The notes under the pieces are model-generated. The model saw only the letters and a program-made list of their open reading frames with translations, made no database searches and was not told where the DNA came from. From UBA12170 sp964293475 (GTDB taxonomy: Bacteria > Bacteroidota > Bacteroidia > Bacteroidales > UBA12170), in the NCBI GenBank assembly GCA_964293475.1, contig CAXYYJ010000028.1, forward strand, positions 1-64,000: 64,000 nt of DNA, written 5' to 3'. Of this stretch, positions 18,498-27,731 are shown one piece after another. Positions within the stretch are counted from its first letter, which is position 1, and each line of letters begins with the position of its first letter. Made by a program: the position numbers and the translations under genes.

Positions 18498-20072
18498 TTA
18501 TTTTTTCTTTTCTTCAGCTTTGGGCAAATAGTAGCCATTGCGGTTGAGCATATGGTCGAGATTGGCAATTCCGTAAACGAGTATGGCGGTACAAATGGCA
18601 GCATGTTCCTGATATTCAGCAATACTCATATTGTAGGTGTCGCGCTCGGTATGCCATATTTCGCCATAACTAAAATTGTAGCCTTTGCTGTCGGCCAAAT
18701 CGAAACCTATGGTCGGAACACCTTCTACCGCAAACGGTCCGCTGTCGGTTCCCCAGGGTTTGGCAGGCTGTTTTTGAGCTTCCCGCACTTTTACCTGAAA
18801 CGGAAAATCGGGATTGATGGAGTTTATGGGGGCGCAAATGGCATCAAAATCATCTTTCATGGCAGCAGAAACACTCACCGAAACGGGCACTGTGGGGCCG
18901 CTGTCGCGGTTCACCATATTGCTGATTTTTGGCATCAAATCCTTATGACGGTCTACCCAACTTTGAGAGCCCAGCAATCCAAATTCTTCGCCAGCCCAAA
19001 GCACTACCAAGATGGTGCGTTTTGGCTTAACCCCCGAAAGCATCATGAGGCGGGCAGCTTCCATGGTTGGAGAAACGCCGGAGCCATCGTCCACGCCACC
19101 TGTGGCCACATCGTAGGCATCGAGATGAGCGCCCACTATGACGTATTCATCCGGAAAATCGGTGCCAGGAATGATTCCAATCACATTGTGGTACTTCACC
19201 GGGCCCATTTTGAAATGGTTTCGGATATCGAATTCCAATTGAAAATATCTCCTTTCTTCCGCCATCTGCTTAATCCTGGCAAACTGATGCTCGTCGAGTC
19301 TGATATCGGGCACCGTGGGCAAGGTTTCGAAGGTCATGTTCATGTGGTTTTTGCGGTCGTATAGCACGCGGATGGGAGTTTTTGCCGACTGGATAATGCC
19401 CAGAATGCCGGCTTCGCGCATTTCGTTATAAAAAAGTGCTGGCTCTTCAATGAGAGGAAACAGTTCTTTTTCGGGGATATTGGTACCCCTGTTCATCCAG
19501 TTTTCGCGTCTTATCTCGTTGTTTTTGAGCTCAATTTTGGCATTTTCGGCTTTTATGCTGTCGCGAAAGGAGTCGGCAGAAGCTGAAAAATCGATGGGAA
19601 AACCGTTGCTCTCGCCCGAAATGAGAACCCAGGCTCCTTTGAGCCGGAGCTTCATACTATTGAATTCGGCTTCGGTTTTGGGCTCTATCAGCACATGTCC
19701 TCTTTGAACGCCTTTGGTGCCCGATGTGTAGGATGGTGTAGCAAAATGAAGTGTCATTCCTTCGTCGGAGAGCAGCCGGCCAAACCAGGGACCGCGGTTA
19801 AAACCCACAGGCAGCTCGCCCACTTCGTCCATCACCACTTCCATTCCCCACTCGTTAAACTTCGACGCAGCCCATTCTGCCGCATTTTCGTAGGCATCGG
19901 AACCAATCAATCTCCCCCCAAATCTGTTGCACAAAACATCTAAATGATTCATGGTCTGATTGTTCGATTTGGCTATCTCTATCATTTTCATCACCGTAGA
20001 ATCAGTTTGCGCGTTGGCAGGAAGCCATGAAATGAATGAGAGAATAAAAAGAAAAAGTGAAATATTTTTCAT
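18498..20072 (-). CDS. M28 family peptidase, carboxypeptidase Q-like
   Basis: 524 residues with an N-terminal signal peptide (ending LPANAQ, near residue 22). It contains a PA-like insert (LKGAWVLISGE) and an M28 catalytic domain with zinc motifs GAHLDAYD, VDDGSGV, the Glu pair in WAGEEFGLLGS, and HTERDTY near the end. The order and length resemble plasma glutamate carboxypeptidase/carboxypeptidase Q, dipeptidases acting in the periplasm or outside. There is no T9SS sorting domain, unlike its downstream paralogue. Upstream on the other side is a TPR-containing operon in the same direction, separated by about 185 bases. Confidence 0.88.
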   Translation of the reverse strand: MKNISLFLFILSFISWLPANAQTDSTVMKMIEIAKSNNQTMNHLDVLCNRFGGRLIGSDAYENAAEWAASKFNEWGMEVVMDEVGELPVGFNRGPWFGRLLSDEGMTLHFATPSYTSGTKGVQRGHVLIEPKTEAEFNSMKLRLKGAWVLISGESNGFPIDFSASADSFRDSIKAENAKIELKNNEIRRENWMNRGTNIPEKELFPLIEEPALFYNEMREAGILGIIQSAKTPIRVLYDRKNHMNMTFETLPTVPDIRLDEHQFARIKQMAEERRYFQLEFDIRNHFKMGPVKYHNVIGIIPGTDFPDEYVIVGAHLDAYDVATGGVDDGSGVSPTMEAARLMMLSGVKPKRTILVVLWAGEEFGLLGSQSWVDRHKDLMPKISNMVNRDSGPTVPVSVSVSAAMKDDFDAICAPINSINPDFPFQVKVREAQKQPAKPWGTDSGPFAVEGVPTIGFDLADSKGYNFSYGEIWHTERDTYNMSIAEYQEHAAICTAILVYGIANLDHMLNRNGYYLPKAEEKKK

Positions 20073-20257
20073 AATTCGGGGTTTGGTTTGTTTAGTCAGC
20101 TAATTTAGAAAAACCTTGAACCCAAATAACACCAATGCATAATTTGCGTGTTTGGCTGATAAAAATATTCGGTTGGATTTTATTTCCCGGGGTTAATCAT
20201 GACTACAAACGCTGTATTCCCATTTTTTCATCATTAAGCCGGAGCTCAATAAGTTGC

Positions 20258-21760
20258 CTAATCCTTTATCCGCTGAAGCCCGGCCTTGGCTTTGGCCCTG
20301 ATTCCCTTGCGGTATTCGGTAAATTCAAGCTCCAAACACCGGTTGTAATACTTGCGGGCCTCGGGCCAGTTTTTGCCTGTTTCGGCAATTTCTCCCAATT
20401 TCAAGGCGGCATTTCCGGCAAAATAGGAATCGGATGCAGCTCCCAGTTTCAAAGCCAGTTCGTAAGAAGCTTTGGCCTGAACCAGCATTTTCTTCTCATG
20501 ATAAATGCGGCCTTTTCTGTAATGATATTCTAAAACCTCCGATGGGGATAGTTTAGCAATTTCGGTTTTATTGAGCTCTGCCAAAGCTCCGTCGTAATAT
20601 AACCCGTCGAATTGAAGGCGACTTCGAAGAAGCCAGAGATTGGGCAAATAGCCTTGCTCCACCATTTTAGCTTCCTTTTGCGCCGACTTATCGGCATCTA
20701 AAAGCACTTTTCCCCCCGTTAGAATCTTTTTCATTTTCCGATGGTAGGAAGTCGAATCGCCCGCTATAAAACTGGCCCAGGCGCTTTTTTGCAAAGCCGC
20801 TTTTTTATAATTGTCGCCCGAATATTTCTCCACATAAATATCGAAATAAACCAATGCTTCCGGATTTAGCTGATATAGCAAAGCCTGCCCCAGAATGTAT
20901 TTGGGATAATAGAATGACAAGGCAGTGGCCGATGGTTTGGCCGGTTTCAAAAATTCAATCACCGCATCGTTATTCATTTTTTGAAGCAACACCGCTCTTG
21001 AAAACTGAAGAAGCGGACTTTGAGCCGTATAGGTTTTAAAGGGTTCTGTTTCATAATATTTGAGCAATTGCTGCATCCGCGAGGTATCGGCTTGCAGGTT
21101 GATTTGCATAAAAGTGAAGTAGAACAAGGCTTCCTGACTCATCGGATTCCACGATTCCTTTTCAATCTGCTCCCTGATTTCTCCCACACCCTGTTCTATG
21201 GTTCCGTAAAGACCAAGCATATCCATGGCCCATTGATATTCGCCCGGAACCACTCCAATCATGGCATGCAGAATGCCAATTCCCATATTATCGGGCAAAA
21301 AGGCGGGAAATACTTTTTGGTTTTCGTCGAGCAAATGATAGGCACTGTTAATGTCGGTGGCAGCTGAATAATACTCGTTGAACAATACCCTTGCAAAGGC
21401 CCACTGCAGCTTAATCTGAGCTTGTCCGGCCATATACCAGGGATTGTTTTCGGGCCCTGTGCGCCACAAATCCAGCCGGCTGTTTTTCTTGTCCTTATTT
21501 CTTTGAAAAAGCTCTTCATCTTCTGTGAGAACAATTTTCAGGAAATCCATATAGTTCTCCAAAAGGATGGGGAAGAGATTTTGGGGGTTTTGTTTTGTTT
21601 CAGCCAGCACCAGTTCTTGTGCTTTCTGAAATTCAAGATTTAAAATCTCATGATAGGCCTTTCTGCAGTTTTCGTTAAAATCGTAGGTTTTGCCTTGCGC
21701 CGAAACAACGGGAACAAAGCCTGTCCAAACCATCAGAAAAAACAGCAGAATTCGTTTCAT
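20258..21760 (-). CDS. Exported TPR-repeat protein
   Basis: 500 residues. A signal peptide (MKRILLFFLMVWTGFVPVVSAQ) precedes an all-helical body. Tetratricopeptide-like repeats are clearest at the C-terminus (YHYRKGRIYHEKKMLVQAKA, then AALKLGEIAETGKNWPEARK and YYNRCLELEF). It is a probable periplasmic scaffolding or binding protein of unknown partner. Its ATG overlaps the stop of the upstream CGKC protein by 4 bases (ATGA), so the two are coupled, and an M14 carboxypeptidase gene heads the operon. No catalytic motif is seen. Confidence 0.82.
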   Translation of the reverse strand: MKRILLFFLMVWTGFVPVVSAQGKTYDFNENCRKAYHEILNLEFQKAQELVLAETKQNPQNLFPILLENYMDFLKIVLTEDEELFQRNKDKKNSRLDLWRTGPENNPWYMAGQAQIKLQWAFARVLFNEYYSAATDINSAYHLLDENQKVFPAFLPDNMGIGILHAMIGVVPGEYQWAMDMLGLYGTIEQGVGEIREQIEKESWNPMSQEALFYFTFMQINLQADTSRMQQLLKYYETEPFKTYTAQSPLLQFSRAVLLQKMNNDAVIEFLKPAKPSATALSFYYPKYILGQALLYQLNPEALVYFDIYVEKYSGDNYKKAALQKSAWASFIAGDSTSYHRKMKKILTGGKVLLDADKSAQKEAKMVEQGYLPNLWLLRSRLQFDGLYYDGALAELNKTEIAKLSPSEVLEYHYRKGRIYHEKKMLVQAKASYELALKLGAASDSYFAGNAALKLGEIAETGKNWPEARKYYNRCLELEFTEYRKGIRAKAKAGLQRIKD

Positions 21761-22125
21761 GGTTGATTGGGCTCGTCTTTTATCAATCCGTCGGCTTTCA
21801 TCATGAGCTCAATCTCGGCTAATTTGGCGTTCAGATTCTTGATGCTGAAGTAGATACTATCTCCATAAACCAGCACGGGATAGCCCACGGGGGTATTCTT
21901 TCCTCCGGTTTTTTTATGCACATATTCATACATCAGGGTTCTGTTTTCCTTCACCGCCAATTTGGTAAAAGGCATTTGGTGATTTTGAAAATATAGCAGC
22001 GTGGTTTCGCATTTTCCGCAGCCATCGTTGCTAAAAAACAAAAGCTCTTTTGCCCTGATGGTATCCTGGGACTTTACAGAAAGCACAAGCAAAAAGAATG
22101 CTGCAATGACCAAAAAATATCTCAT
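21757..22125 (-). CDS. Exported thioredoxin/glutaredoxin-like CGKC protein
   Basis: 122 residues. A signal peptide (cleavage near SVKSQ, residue 20) is followed by a short glutaredoxin-like fold: beta strand LLFFSND, then C36-G37-K38-C39 at a helix start, and a cis-Pro-type segment VGYPVL near residue 82. The CxxC is placed as in redox-active thioredoxin-fold proteins, suggesting a periplasmic thiol-disulfide role, although KC in place of the usual PY/PH dipeptide differs from glutaredoxin and DsbA. It is coupled to the downstream TPR gene (4-base overlap) and lies 18 bases after the M14 gene. The substrate is unknown. Confidence 0.72.
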   Translation of the reverse strand: MRYFLVIAAFFLLVLSVKSQDTIRAKELLFFSNDGCGKCETTLLYFQNHQMPFTKLAVKENRTLMYEYVHKKTGGKNTPVGYPVLVYGDSIYFSIKNLNAKLAEIELMMKADGLIKDEPNQP

Positions 22126-22143
22126 AGCTCTAGGTTTTTGCTA

Positions 22144-23310
22144 TCAATTTAAAGAGATATTGGTGGTTCCCTTTAGTATATGAGGAAGCACAGCCGCTAT
22201 GGGATGCAAGATGCTACTGCCCAGTTTTTTGGTACGTTCCGGACTCCAGCCAAACAAAGGATTCGGAAGATTTGCATTGTCTTTAAAGGGCATTTCTATG
22301 GTCATGGAGAGGCATTTAAACCTTTCGCCAATGGCTTTGGAGCAGATGTCGAGATTTGCCTTACCAGGCTCGTTGACAGGATATTTATGAGTATCCTGAA
22401 AATCGGGGTTGGCCACCATCCAGCTGCTTTTAAAGCTTTGAAGCAAATGACTCAGGTATTCGTTAAAGCTGGGAATTCCTTCGATGGAGGAGATAAAATT
22501 ATAGGGCAGCGTTTCGTCGCCATGAATATCGAGCATAAGGTCAACGCCTGTCCACTCCATGTTCTGCAGAATATGGAAAACTTCGGGCGAAAGCTGTGGG
22601 TCGGGATTTCCCCAGGCGCGGTTCAGGTCGCGTCCGGCGGCATTGGTTCTCAAATTTCCATGAATGGCCCCATCTATATTCACGTTGGGGATGATATAAA
22701 AGGTGGCTTGTTCAAGCAATGTATTCACCAAAGCATCCGACCGGTCGAGCATTCGCTCCAGAAAGCCTTCCACAAACCATTCGGCCATGGTTTCGCCGGG
22801 ATGCTGACGGGCTATCATCCACACTTTTTTCTTTGTTTCATCGGCATCGTCGCCCAGCACAATCATATCTATATCTCTGTTTTCCACTGTTTTGCCAATA
22901 TGCTCCACAAAAGCATTGGGCATCATTTGCACCGAGCTAATCAGATTGAGATGCTGATCGTGTGAATAGGGGGCAAAATAGGCCACAAAAAAGCTGTTGA
23001 ATTCGGGCATAAAATTCATAGTCAGTCTGGTGCCATCGTAGCTGGTATCGACTCTGAACCAGGTAATTCTATCGTAGGAAACCACCGCCTGATAATCGGG
23101 CCAGGCTTCCGGATAGCTCGATTCGTGGGCATTGACAATGTGGATTGTCAAATCCATTCCCCCCGCTTCCTGAACCCGAAAATAGAACCATTGCATAAAG
23201 GGTGCTTTGTTATCGGGCCGAAGGGCCAATTGAATGTTTTCGGGGTTTTGGGCGTCAATGACCTGAATATTTCCCCCATCGAAGGCCGAACTAATCTTTA
23301 TAAACGACAT
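22144..23310 (-). CDS. M14 family zinc carboxypeptidase (cytosolic carboxypeptidase-like)
   Basis: About 388 residues from the chosen start. An N-terminal beta domain characteristic of CCP-like M14 enzymes (MSFIKISSAFDGGNIQV) precedes the catalytic domain, which shows zinc ligands in RQHPGETM and DIHGDE and the catalytic glutamate in IEMPF. The frame is open further upstream to 23397, but a -7 box lies at 23332-23339 inside that extension and the family N-terminus starts at MSF, so 23310 is the start. No signal peptide remains, so it is likely cytoplasmic and trims C-terminal residues. It heads an operon with the CGKC and TPR genes. Confidence 0.87.
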   Translation of the reverse strand: MSFIKISSAFDGGNIQVIDAQNPENIQLALRPDNKAPFMQWFYFRVQEAGGMDLTIHIVNAHESSYPEAWPDYQAVVSYDRITWFRVDTSYDGTRLTMNFMPEFNSFFVAYFAPYSHDQHLNLISSVQMMPNAFVEHIGKTVENRDIDMIVLGDDADETKKKVWMIARQHPGETMAEWFVEGFLERMLDRSDALVNTLLEQATFYIIPNVNIDGAIHGNLRTNAAGRDLNRAWGNPDPQLSPEVFHILQNMEWTGVDLMLDIHGDETLPYNFISSIEGIPSFNEYLSHLLQSFKSSWMVANPDFQDTHKYPVNEPGKANLDICSKAIGERFKCLSMTIEMPFKDNANLPNPLFGWSPERTKKLGSSILHPIAAVLPHILKGTTNISLN

Positions 23311-23331
23311 ACGGTTGCTTTTAGGTTTTTG

Positions 23332-23339
23332 CAAAGATA
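23332..23339 (-). promoter_or_regulatory. -7 box TATCTTTG for the M14/CGKC/TPR operon
   Basis: On the minus strand TATCTTTG matches TAnnTTTG exactly, 21 bases before the M14 start codon at 23310. A TTTC lies about 21 bases further upstream, a near match to the -33 TTTG. It supports the short start of the M14 gene. Confidence 0.6.
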
Positions 23340-23493
23340 ATGGAATAGCAAAAGCATGATGAAAGAAATGACAGCTGATGAGCAGGAGCCGAAGCAAATA
23401 AACTCAGGGCTAACCCTGGCAAAAGATGTAAATCCTTGCTTTTTAATTCAATGAATCGTTTGGTTTTTCTGTGGATTAATTTGGGTTAAAGAC

Positions 23494-23501
23494 TATCTTT
23501 G
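23494..23501 (+). promoter_or_regulatory. -7 box TATCTTTG for tyrS
   Basis: Exact match to TAnnTTTG, 28 bases before the tyrS ATG. The -33 region has no perfect TTTG. Confidence 0.6.
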
Positions 23502-23529
23502 CACCCACATTTAAAGAAAATCCAACCCT

Positions 23530-24819
23530 ATGAATTTTGTAGCAGAACTTACCTGGAGAGGCATGATTCACGATATTATGCCCGGAACCGATGAGCAAAT
23601 GGAAAAAGAAATGATTTCGGCTTATGTGGGCATCGACCCCACCGCCGATTCGCTACATATTGGGCATTTAGTGGGCGTGATGATGCTGAAACATTTACAA
23701 ATGGCCGGTCATAAACCGCTGGCACTTGTGGGTGGAGCCACCGGAATGATTGGCGATCCCAGCGGGAAATCGGAAGAAAGAAACCTGCTCAACGAAGCCG
23801 AGCTCCGTCATAACGAAGAATCCATTAAAAAGCAACTTCAGCGATTTCTCGATTTCGAAACCGATATGCCTCATAAAGCCGAATTGGTAAACAACTACGA
23901 CTGGATGAAGACCTTTTCGTTTCTCGAATTTATCCGCGATGTGGGGAAACATATCACCGTGAATTATATGATGTCTAAAGATTCGGTGAAAAAGCGTTTG
24001 GGTGCCGACAGCAAATCGGGCATGTCGTTTACCGAGTTTACCTATCAGCTGGTTCAGGGTTACGATTTTCTGCATCTTTACAAGGAGAAAAACTGCAAGC
24101 TTCAAATGGGTGGTGCCGACCAATGGGGAAATATCACCACAGGCACTGAGCTCATTCGCCGCATTGAAGGGGGAAAAGCCTTTGCCCTCACCTGCCCGCT
24201 GATTACCAAAGCCGACGGCGGAAAGTTTGGCAAAACCGAAAGCGGGAATATTTGGCTCGATGCTGCCAAAACATCGCCCTATGCTTTTTACCAGTTCTGG
24301 CTCAATACTTCGGACGAAGACGCCGAAAAATACATTAAAATATTTACCCTCTACAGCAGGGAAGAAATAGAAACATTTGTTCAGCAACATCGCGAAGCGC
24401 CCCATTTACGGCAGCTTCAGCGCATTTTGGCCGAAGATATTACCGTGAGAGTCCACGGGCGCGACGAGTTGGAAGCGGCTCAGGCAGCCAGCAATATCCT
24501 GTTTGGAAAATCGACCACCGACGACCTGAAAAAACTCGACGAGCGCACCTTTTTAGCCGTTTTCGAAGGGGTTCCTATTTCCGAAATTTCCCGCGAAAAA
24601 TTGGTGAATGGTATTGGAATCGTTGAATTTCTGGCCGAAGAAACCAATATCTTTCCAAGCAAGGGCGAAGCCCGCCGAATGCTCAAAGACAATGGCGTTT
24701 CGGTGAACAAGGAGAAGGTTTCGGAAAACACACAAATGGGGGAAAAAGACTTGCTGGGCAACCAATATGTGCTGGTTCAAAAAGGTAAAAAGAACTATTT
24801 TATCGTGAAGACCGTCTAA
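23530..24819 (+). CDS. tyrS: Tyrosyl-tRNA synthetase
   Basis: 429 residues, the usual bacterial TyrRS length. It joins tyrosine to tRNA-Tyr in the cytoplasm using ATP. Class I signatures are present: HIGH at 43-46 (SLHIGHLVG) and the KMSKS-equivalent KFGKT at 232-236, with tyrosine-site residues in the DQWGNITTG segment. A C-terminal S4 RNA-binding domain starts near residue 375 (FPSKGEARRMLKDNGVSVN). The start follows a -7 box by 28 bases. It stands in front of a small esterase gene in the same direction (52-base gap). Confidence 0.97.
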   Translation: MNFVAELTWRGMIHDIMPGTDEQMEKEMISAYVGIDPTADSLHIGHLVGVMMLKHLQMAGHKPLALVGGATGMIGDPSGKSEERNLLNEAELRHNEESIKKQLQRFLDFETDMPHKAELVNNYDWMKTFSFLEFIRDVGKHITVNYMMSKDSVKKRLGADSKSGMSFTEFTYQLVQGYDFLHLYKEKNCKLQMGGADQWGNITTGTELIRRIEGGKAFALTCPLITKADGGKFGKTESGNIWLDAAKTSPYAFYQFWLNTSDEDAEKYIKIFTLYSREEIETFVQQHREAPHLRQLQRILAEDITVRVHGRDELEAAQAASNILFGKSTTDDLKKLDERTFLAVFEGVPISEISREKLVNGIGIVEFLAEETNIFPSKGEARRMLKDNGVSVNKEKVSENTQMGEKDLLGNQYVLVQKGKKNYFIVKTV

Positions 24820-24871
24820 AAGCCTGTCGACCAAACAACCTTTTTTTCTATCCGCTAATCCCAACATTACT

Positions 24872-25369
24872 ATGAAAGCTCTATATATTCACGGACTCCA
24901 CAGCTATCCAAACTCCGAAAAAACTGCCATTCTGGAATCTTTTGGTCTGGAAGCTCTGGCTCCATCCATCGATTATGAAAAAGAGCAGGGTCAGGTTTAC
25001 GGCAGAATTAAAGCACTGGCTTTGAGTGAAAATATCGATATCATAGTGGGCAGCAGTATGGGGGGATTTATTGGCTATTGGCTGTCGCAGGACATCAACA
25101 AACCTGCTTTGCTCTTTAATCCGGCAGTGCATTTCGATTCCATGCAACAATTTATTCCGGCCATCGCTAAGCCTTCAGCATCAGCTATTTATGTTTGCAT
25201 TGGTGAAAAGGACCAAACAGTGAATCCGCAGCACTTGCGTAACTATCTCAACCAACAGAACCCCAGCCACAATAACCTGAAAATCATTACCAGCTCGTGG
25301 ATGGAACATGGCATCGATCTTCAAAGTTTTAAAAGCATAACAGCCTGGTTTTTAGCCGAGATTCGGTAG
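24872..25369 (+). CDS. YqiA/UPF0227-like alpha/beta hydrolase (esterase)
   Basis: 165 residues, short for an alpha/beta hydrolase and typical of the YqiA/YcfP group. It opens with KALYIHGLHSYPNSEK, has the nucleophile elbow G60-S-S62-M-G64 (VGSSMGG), an acidic residue in CIGEKDQTV, and a catalytic His candidate in SWMEHGID near the end. The substrate is unknown; relatives hydrolyse short acyl or thioester bonds in vitro. It lies 52 bases after tyrS with no terminator between, so they may be co-transcribed, and it converges on the GH95 gene. Confidence 0.85.
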   Translation: MKALYIHGLHSYPNSEKTAILESFGLEALAPSIDYEKEQGQVYGRIKALALSENIDIIVGSSMGGFIGYWLSQDINKPALLFNPAVHFDSMQQFIPAIAKPSASAIYVCIGEKDQTVNPQHLRNYLNQQNPSHNNLKIITSSWMEHGIDLQSFKSITAWFLAEIR

Positions 25370-25437
25370 GTAATTGTTTGGCTATTATTAGAAAGAAGGA
25401 TTTTTTGCAGTTTTTAATTTTGCCTTTTCAGGACAGT

Positions 25438-27687
25438 CTATTTCTGTGGCAAGGATTCAATTTCTTTCATTTCGCCATTCACAACCACTTTTACTTTTCC
25501 CCCTATTTGGCTTTTTATCTGATATTCAGTCACAACCCCATTTTTCCATCCGCAACTTACCTCATACCCTCCCCTGGCTTTTAATCCGGAAAACGATCCT
25601 TCCGGAGCCCATTGTTTGGGTAACGCAGGCAACAAGCGTATAAAACCCTCGTGGCTTTGAATGAGCATCTCGGCCATGGCAGCAGTTATTCCAAAATTCC
25701 CATCGAGTTGAAAGGGTGGATGGTTGGCAAATAAATTGGGCAAAGTATTGAATGTGAGCATTCCGCGAATCATGATGGCAGCTTTTTCGGGTTCTCCAAG
25801 CCGCGCCCACAGCGCGCAGCGCCAGGGCCAGGTCCACGAACGGCGACTATCTCCTACCGTGGATTCGGGAGTAAATGGTTTATTTTCGTTGACTCCATAA
25901 TTTCCGCTTCGGCTTCGGAGGGAAATTGTGGCAGCAGTTGCCAGTTCAGATGTTTGAGCCAGCGTGATTTGCCTTCCGGGATAAACCCCAAATAAATGCG
26001 ATGTGTGTCGGTGTTCATCGTTGGGGTCGTCGCGGTCTTCCTGCCATTCCTGAAGCTGCCCCCACCGGCCTGTCTTATTGGGAGCCAACTGTGCCAGCAT
26101 TTTTTCAACGCGAATCCTGAAATCATCATCCACCCCGGCTATCTGCTGCATATCGAGATAGTTGCGAAACAAATCCCACACAATCTGCTGATCGTACATC
26201 ACGCCATTTTCTCTGGGGCCATGTTCCGGCGACCACCCATCGGGAACCATCAATAAACCTTCGGGGGTAGTGATGAGTCTGTCTTCCCAAAACCCGCAGA
26301 TTTCCTTTACCAAAGGATAACCTATTTCTCGTAAATAATTGGTATCGTGGGTAAAAGCCCAATGTTCGTAGACGTGTTGAGCGTACCAGGCGCTGGCTGT
26401 GATATTCCACTCCCAGCCATTTCCGCCAAAAATGCTCTGACTGGTGCGTGCTGTCCAGCCTCTTACCTCTTCGCCAAAAGCCTTTTTGGTGGCTTCGATG
26501 CACGACGGGCGCTGGCTTTCAATATAATCAATGAGCGGAATATGGCATTCGGATAGATTGGCCACCTCGGCTCCCCAGTAATTCATCTGAATATTGATAT
26601 TGTTGTGATAATCGCTGGCCCAGGGTGGATTGTTGCTATGATTCCACAAACCCTGCAAATTGGCGGGCAAACCCCCTTGCCTCGAGCTACTGATGAGCAA
26701 ATAGCGTCCATATTGAAACAGAATTTCTTCCAGATCAGGGTCATTTCCTCCAGCCTGATATTGAACCAGCCTATCGTTGGTTGGGAGTTTTAACAGTTCT
26801 TCACTGGAATTGCCAATTTCAATCACAGCCCTGTTCATTAACCCGGAAAAATCGCTTATATGATTGTTTTTGAGCTCATTATAACTCAATATTTCTGCCT
26901 TACTCAAATTCTCTTTCAATAGAATTTGTGGGGAAATTCCCCGCCATTGGCTTTCATAATCGGGCTTATAATTGGTTCTGGCATCGAGTATGATGGTAAA
27001 ATCGGTGCAATGGCTGACTTGAATCGAATCGCCTGACACAGAAAGAGTACCGTCGGCCAGCTGCACAAGTATTCGTGCTGCATACTCCAATCCATTGGCC
27101 ATGATGCCACTAAATTCAATGGCGTTACCTGCGGATTTGCTGGTGGCGCCCTGGGCAGAAATCAAGCTCAGAGCCAGATTCATGGACTCCTTAGCCTCGC
27201 TCCGAAATCGAAAAACCATCACCTGATTCGGATGAGATGCAAAAGCCTCGGTAAATATTTTCAAATCGCCACTGGAATTTTCGGAGGAATAAATTCCATT
27301 GTCAAGATTGAGCGAACGAGTTGTGGTTGAAACAGTTGAAGGAGTCTGGAAGTACAGTCTGATTTCGCCAAAATTCCGATAAGCCCCAAAACCCAAATCT
27401 CCGGTGAGGTATTCTCCGTCCCAGTTATTATTCCCCGACCACAAACTTTGCTCATTGAACTGAATGACCGAGTTAGGAAATCCGTCGGTGAGCATGGCCC
27501 CCAGGCGTCCGTTACCGATGGGCAATCCCTCTGTTTCCCAATCGTGAGCGGCCTTTTGAAAACTGATGATATGGGGCGATTGACAAACCCCTTCCACTGA
27601 AAAATAAAGTAAAAAAGCAGTTCCAAGCCATTTTAAAGAAGGAAAACTGAATATTGACAGAGAAAAATTCGAAAGATTGATAAACAT
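25438..27687 (-). CDS. Glycoside hydrolase family 95 (alpha-L-fucosidase type)
   Basis: 749 residues. A signal peptide-like N-terminus ends near GVCQSP (about residue 37). The N-terminal beta domain has the GH95 hallmark PIGNGRLGAM and FNEQSLWSGN. The (alpha/alpha)6 domain carries the residues known to be catalytic in family members: the asparagine pair in NINIQMNYWG, the acid glutamate in the SPEHGPRENG segment, and the aspartate in FQLDGNFG. It hydrolyses terminal alpha-linked L-fucose (or L-galactose) from glycans, probably in the periplasm. It is 44 bases downstream of a GH27 gene and probably co-transcribed, forming a small plant- or host-glycan debranching unit. Confidence 0.92.
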   Translation of the reverse strand: MFINLSNFSLSIFSFPSLKWLGTAFLLYFSVEGVCQSPHIISFQKAAHDWETEGLPIGNGRLGAMLTDGFPNSVIQFNEQSLWSGNNNWDGEYLTGDLGFGAYRNFGEIRLYFQTPSTVSTTTRSLNLDNGIYSSENSSGDLKIFTEAFASHPNQVMVFRFRSEAKESMNLALSLISAQGATSKSAGNAIEFSGIMANGLEYAARILVQLADGTLSVSGDSIQVSHCTDFTIILDARTNYKPDYESQWRGISPQILLKENLSKAEILSYNELKNNHISDFSGLMNRAVIEIGNSSEELLKLPTNDRLVQYQAGGNDPDLEEILFQYGRYLLISSSRQGGLPANLQGLWNHSNNPPWASDYHNNINIQMNYWGAEVANLSECHIPLIDYIESQRPSCIEATKKAFGEEVRGWTARTSQSIFGGNGWEWNITASAWYAQHVYEHWAFTHDTNYLREIGYPLVKEICGFWEDRLITTPEGLLMVPDGWSPEHGPRENGVMYDQQIVWDLFRNYLDMQQIAGVDDDFRIRVEKMLAQLAPNKTGRWGQLQEWQEDRDDPNDEHRHTSHLFGVYPGRQITLAQTSELATAATISLRSRSGNYGVNENKPFTPESTVGDSRRSWTWPWRCALWARLGEPEKAAIMIRGMLTFNTLPNLFANHPPFQLDGNFGITAAMAEMLIQSHEGFIRLLPALPKQWAPEGSFSGLKARGGYEVSCGWKNGVVTEYQIKSQIGGKVKVVVNGEMKEIESLPQK

Positions 27688-27731
27688 GATTAGTTAGATT
27701 ATAATATTGATTTATAATGGTTTGTAATATT

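Noticed and set aside
18453..19364. 303-codon open frame on the + strand
   Set aside because: Antisense to the M28 peptidase at 18498-20072, which has clear zinc motifs. The + frame is rich in His/Gly without any family pattern.
22180..22965. 261-codon open frame on the + strand
   Set aside because: Antisense to the M14 carboxypeptidase; no recognisable motif or start context.
23695..24405. 236-codon open frame on the - strand
   Set aside because: Antisense to tyrS.
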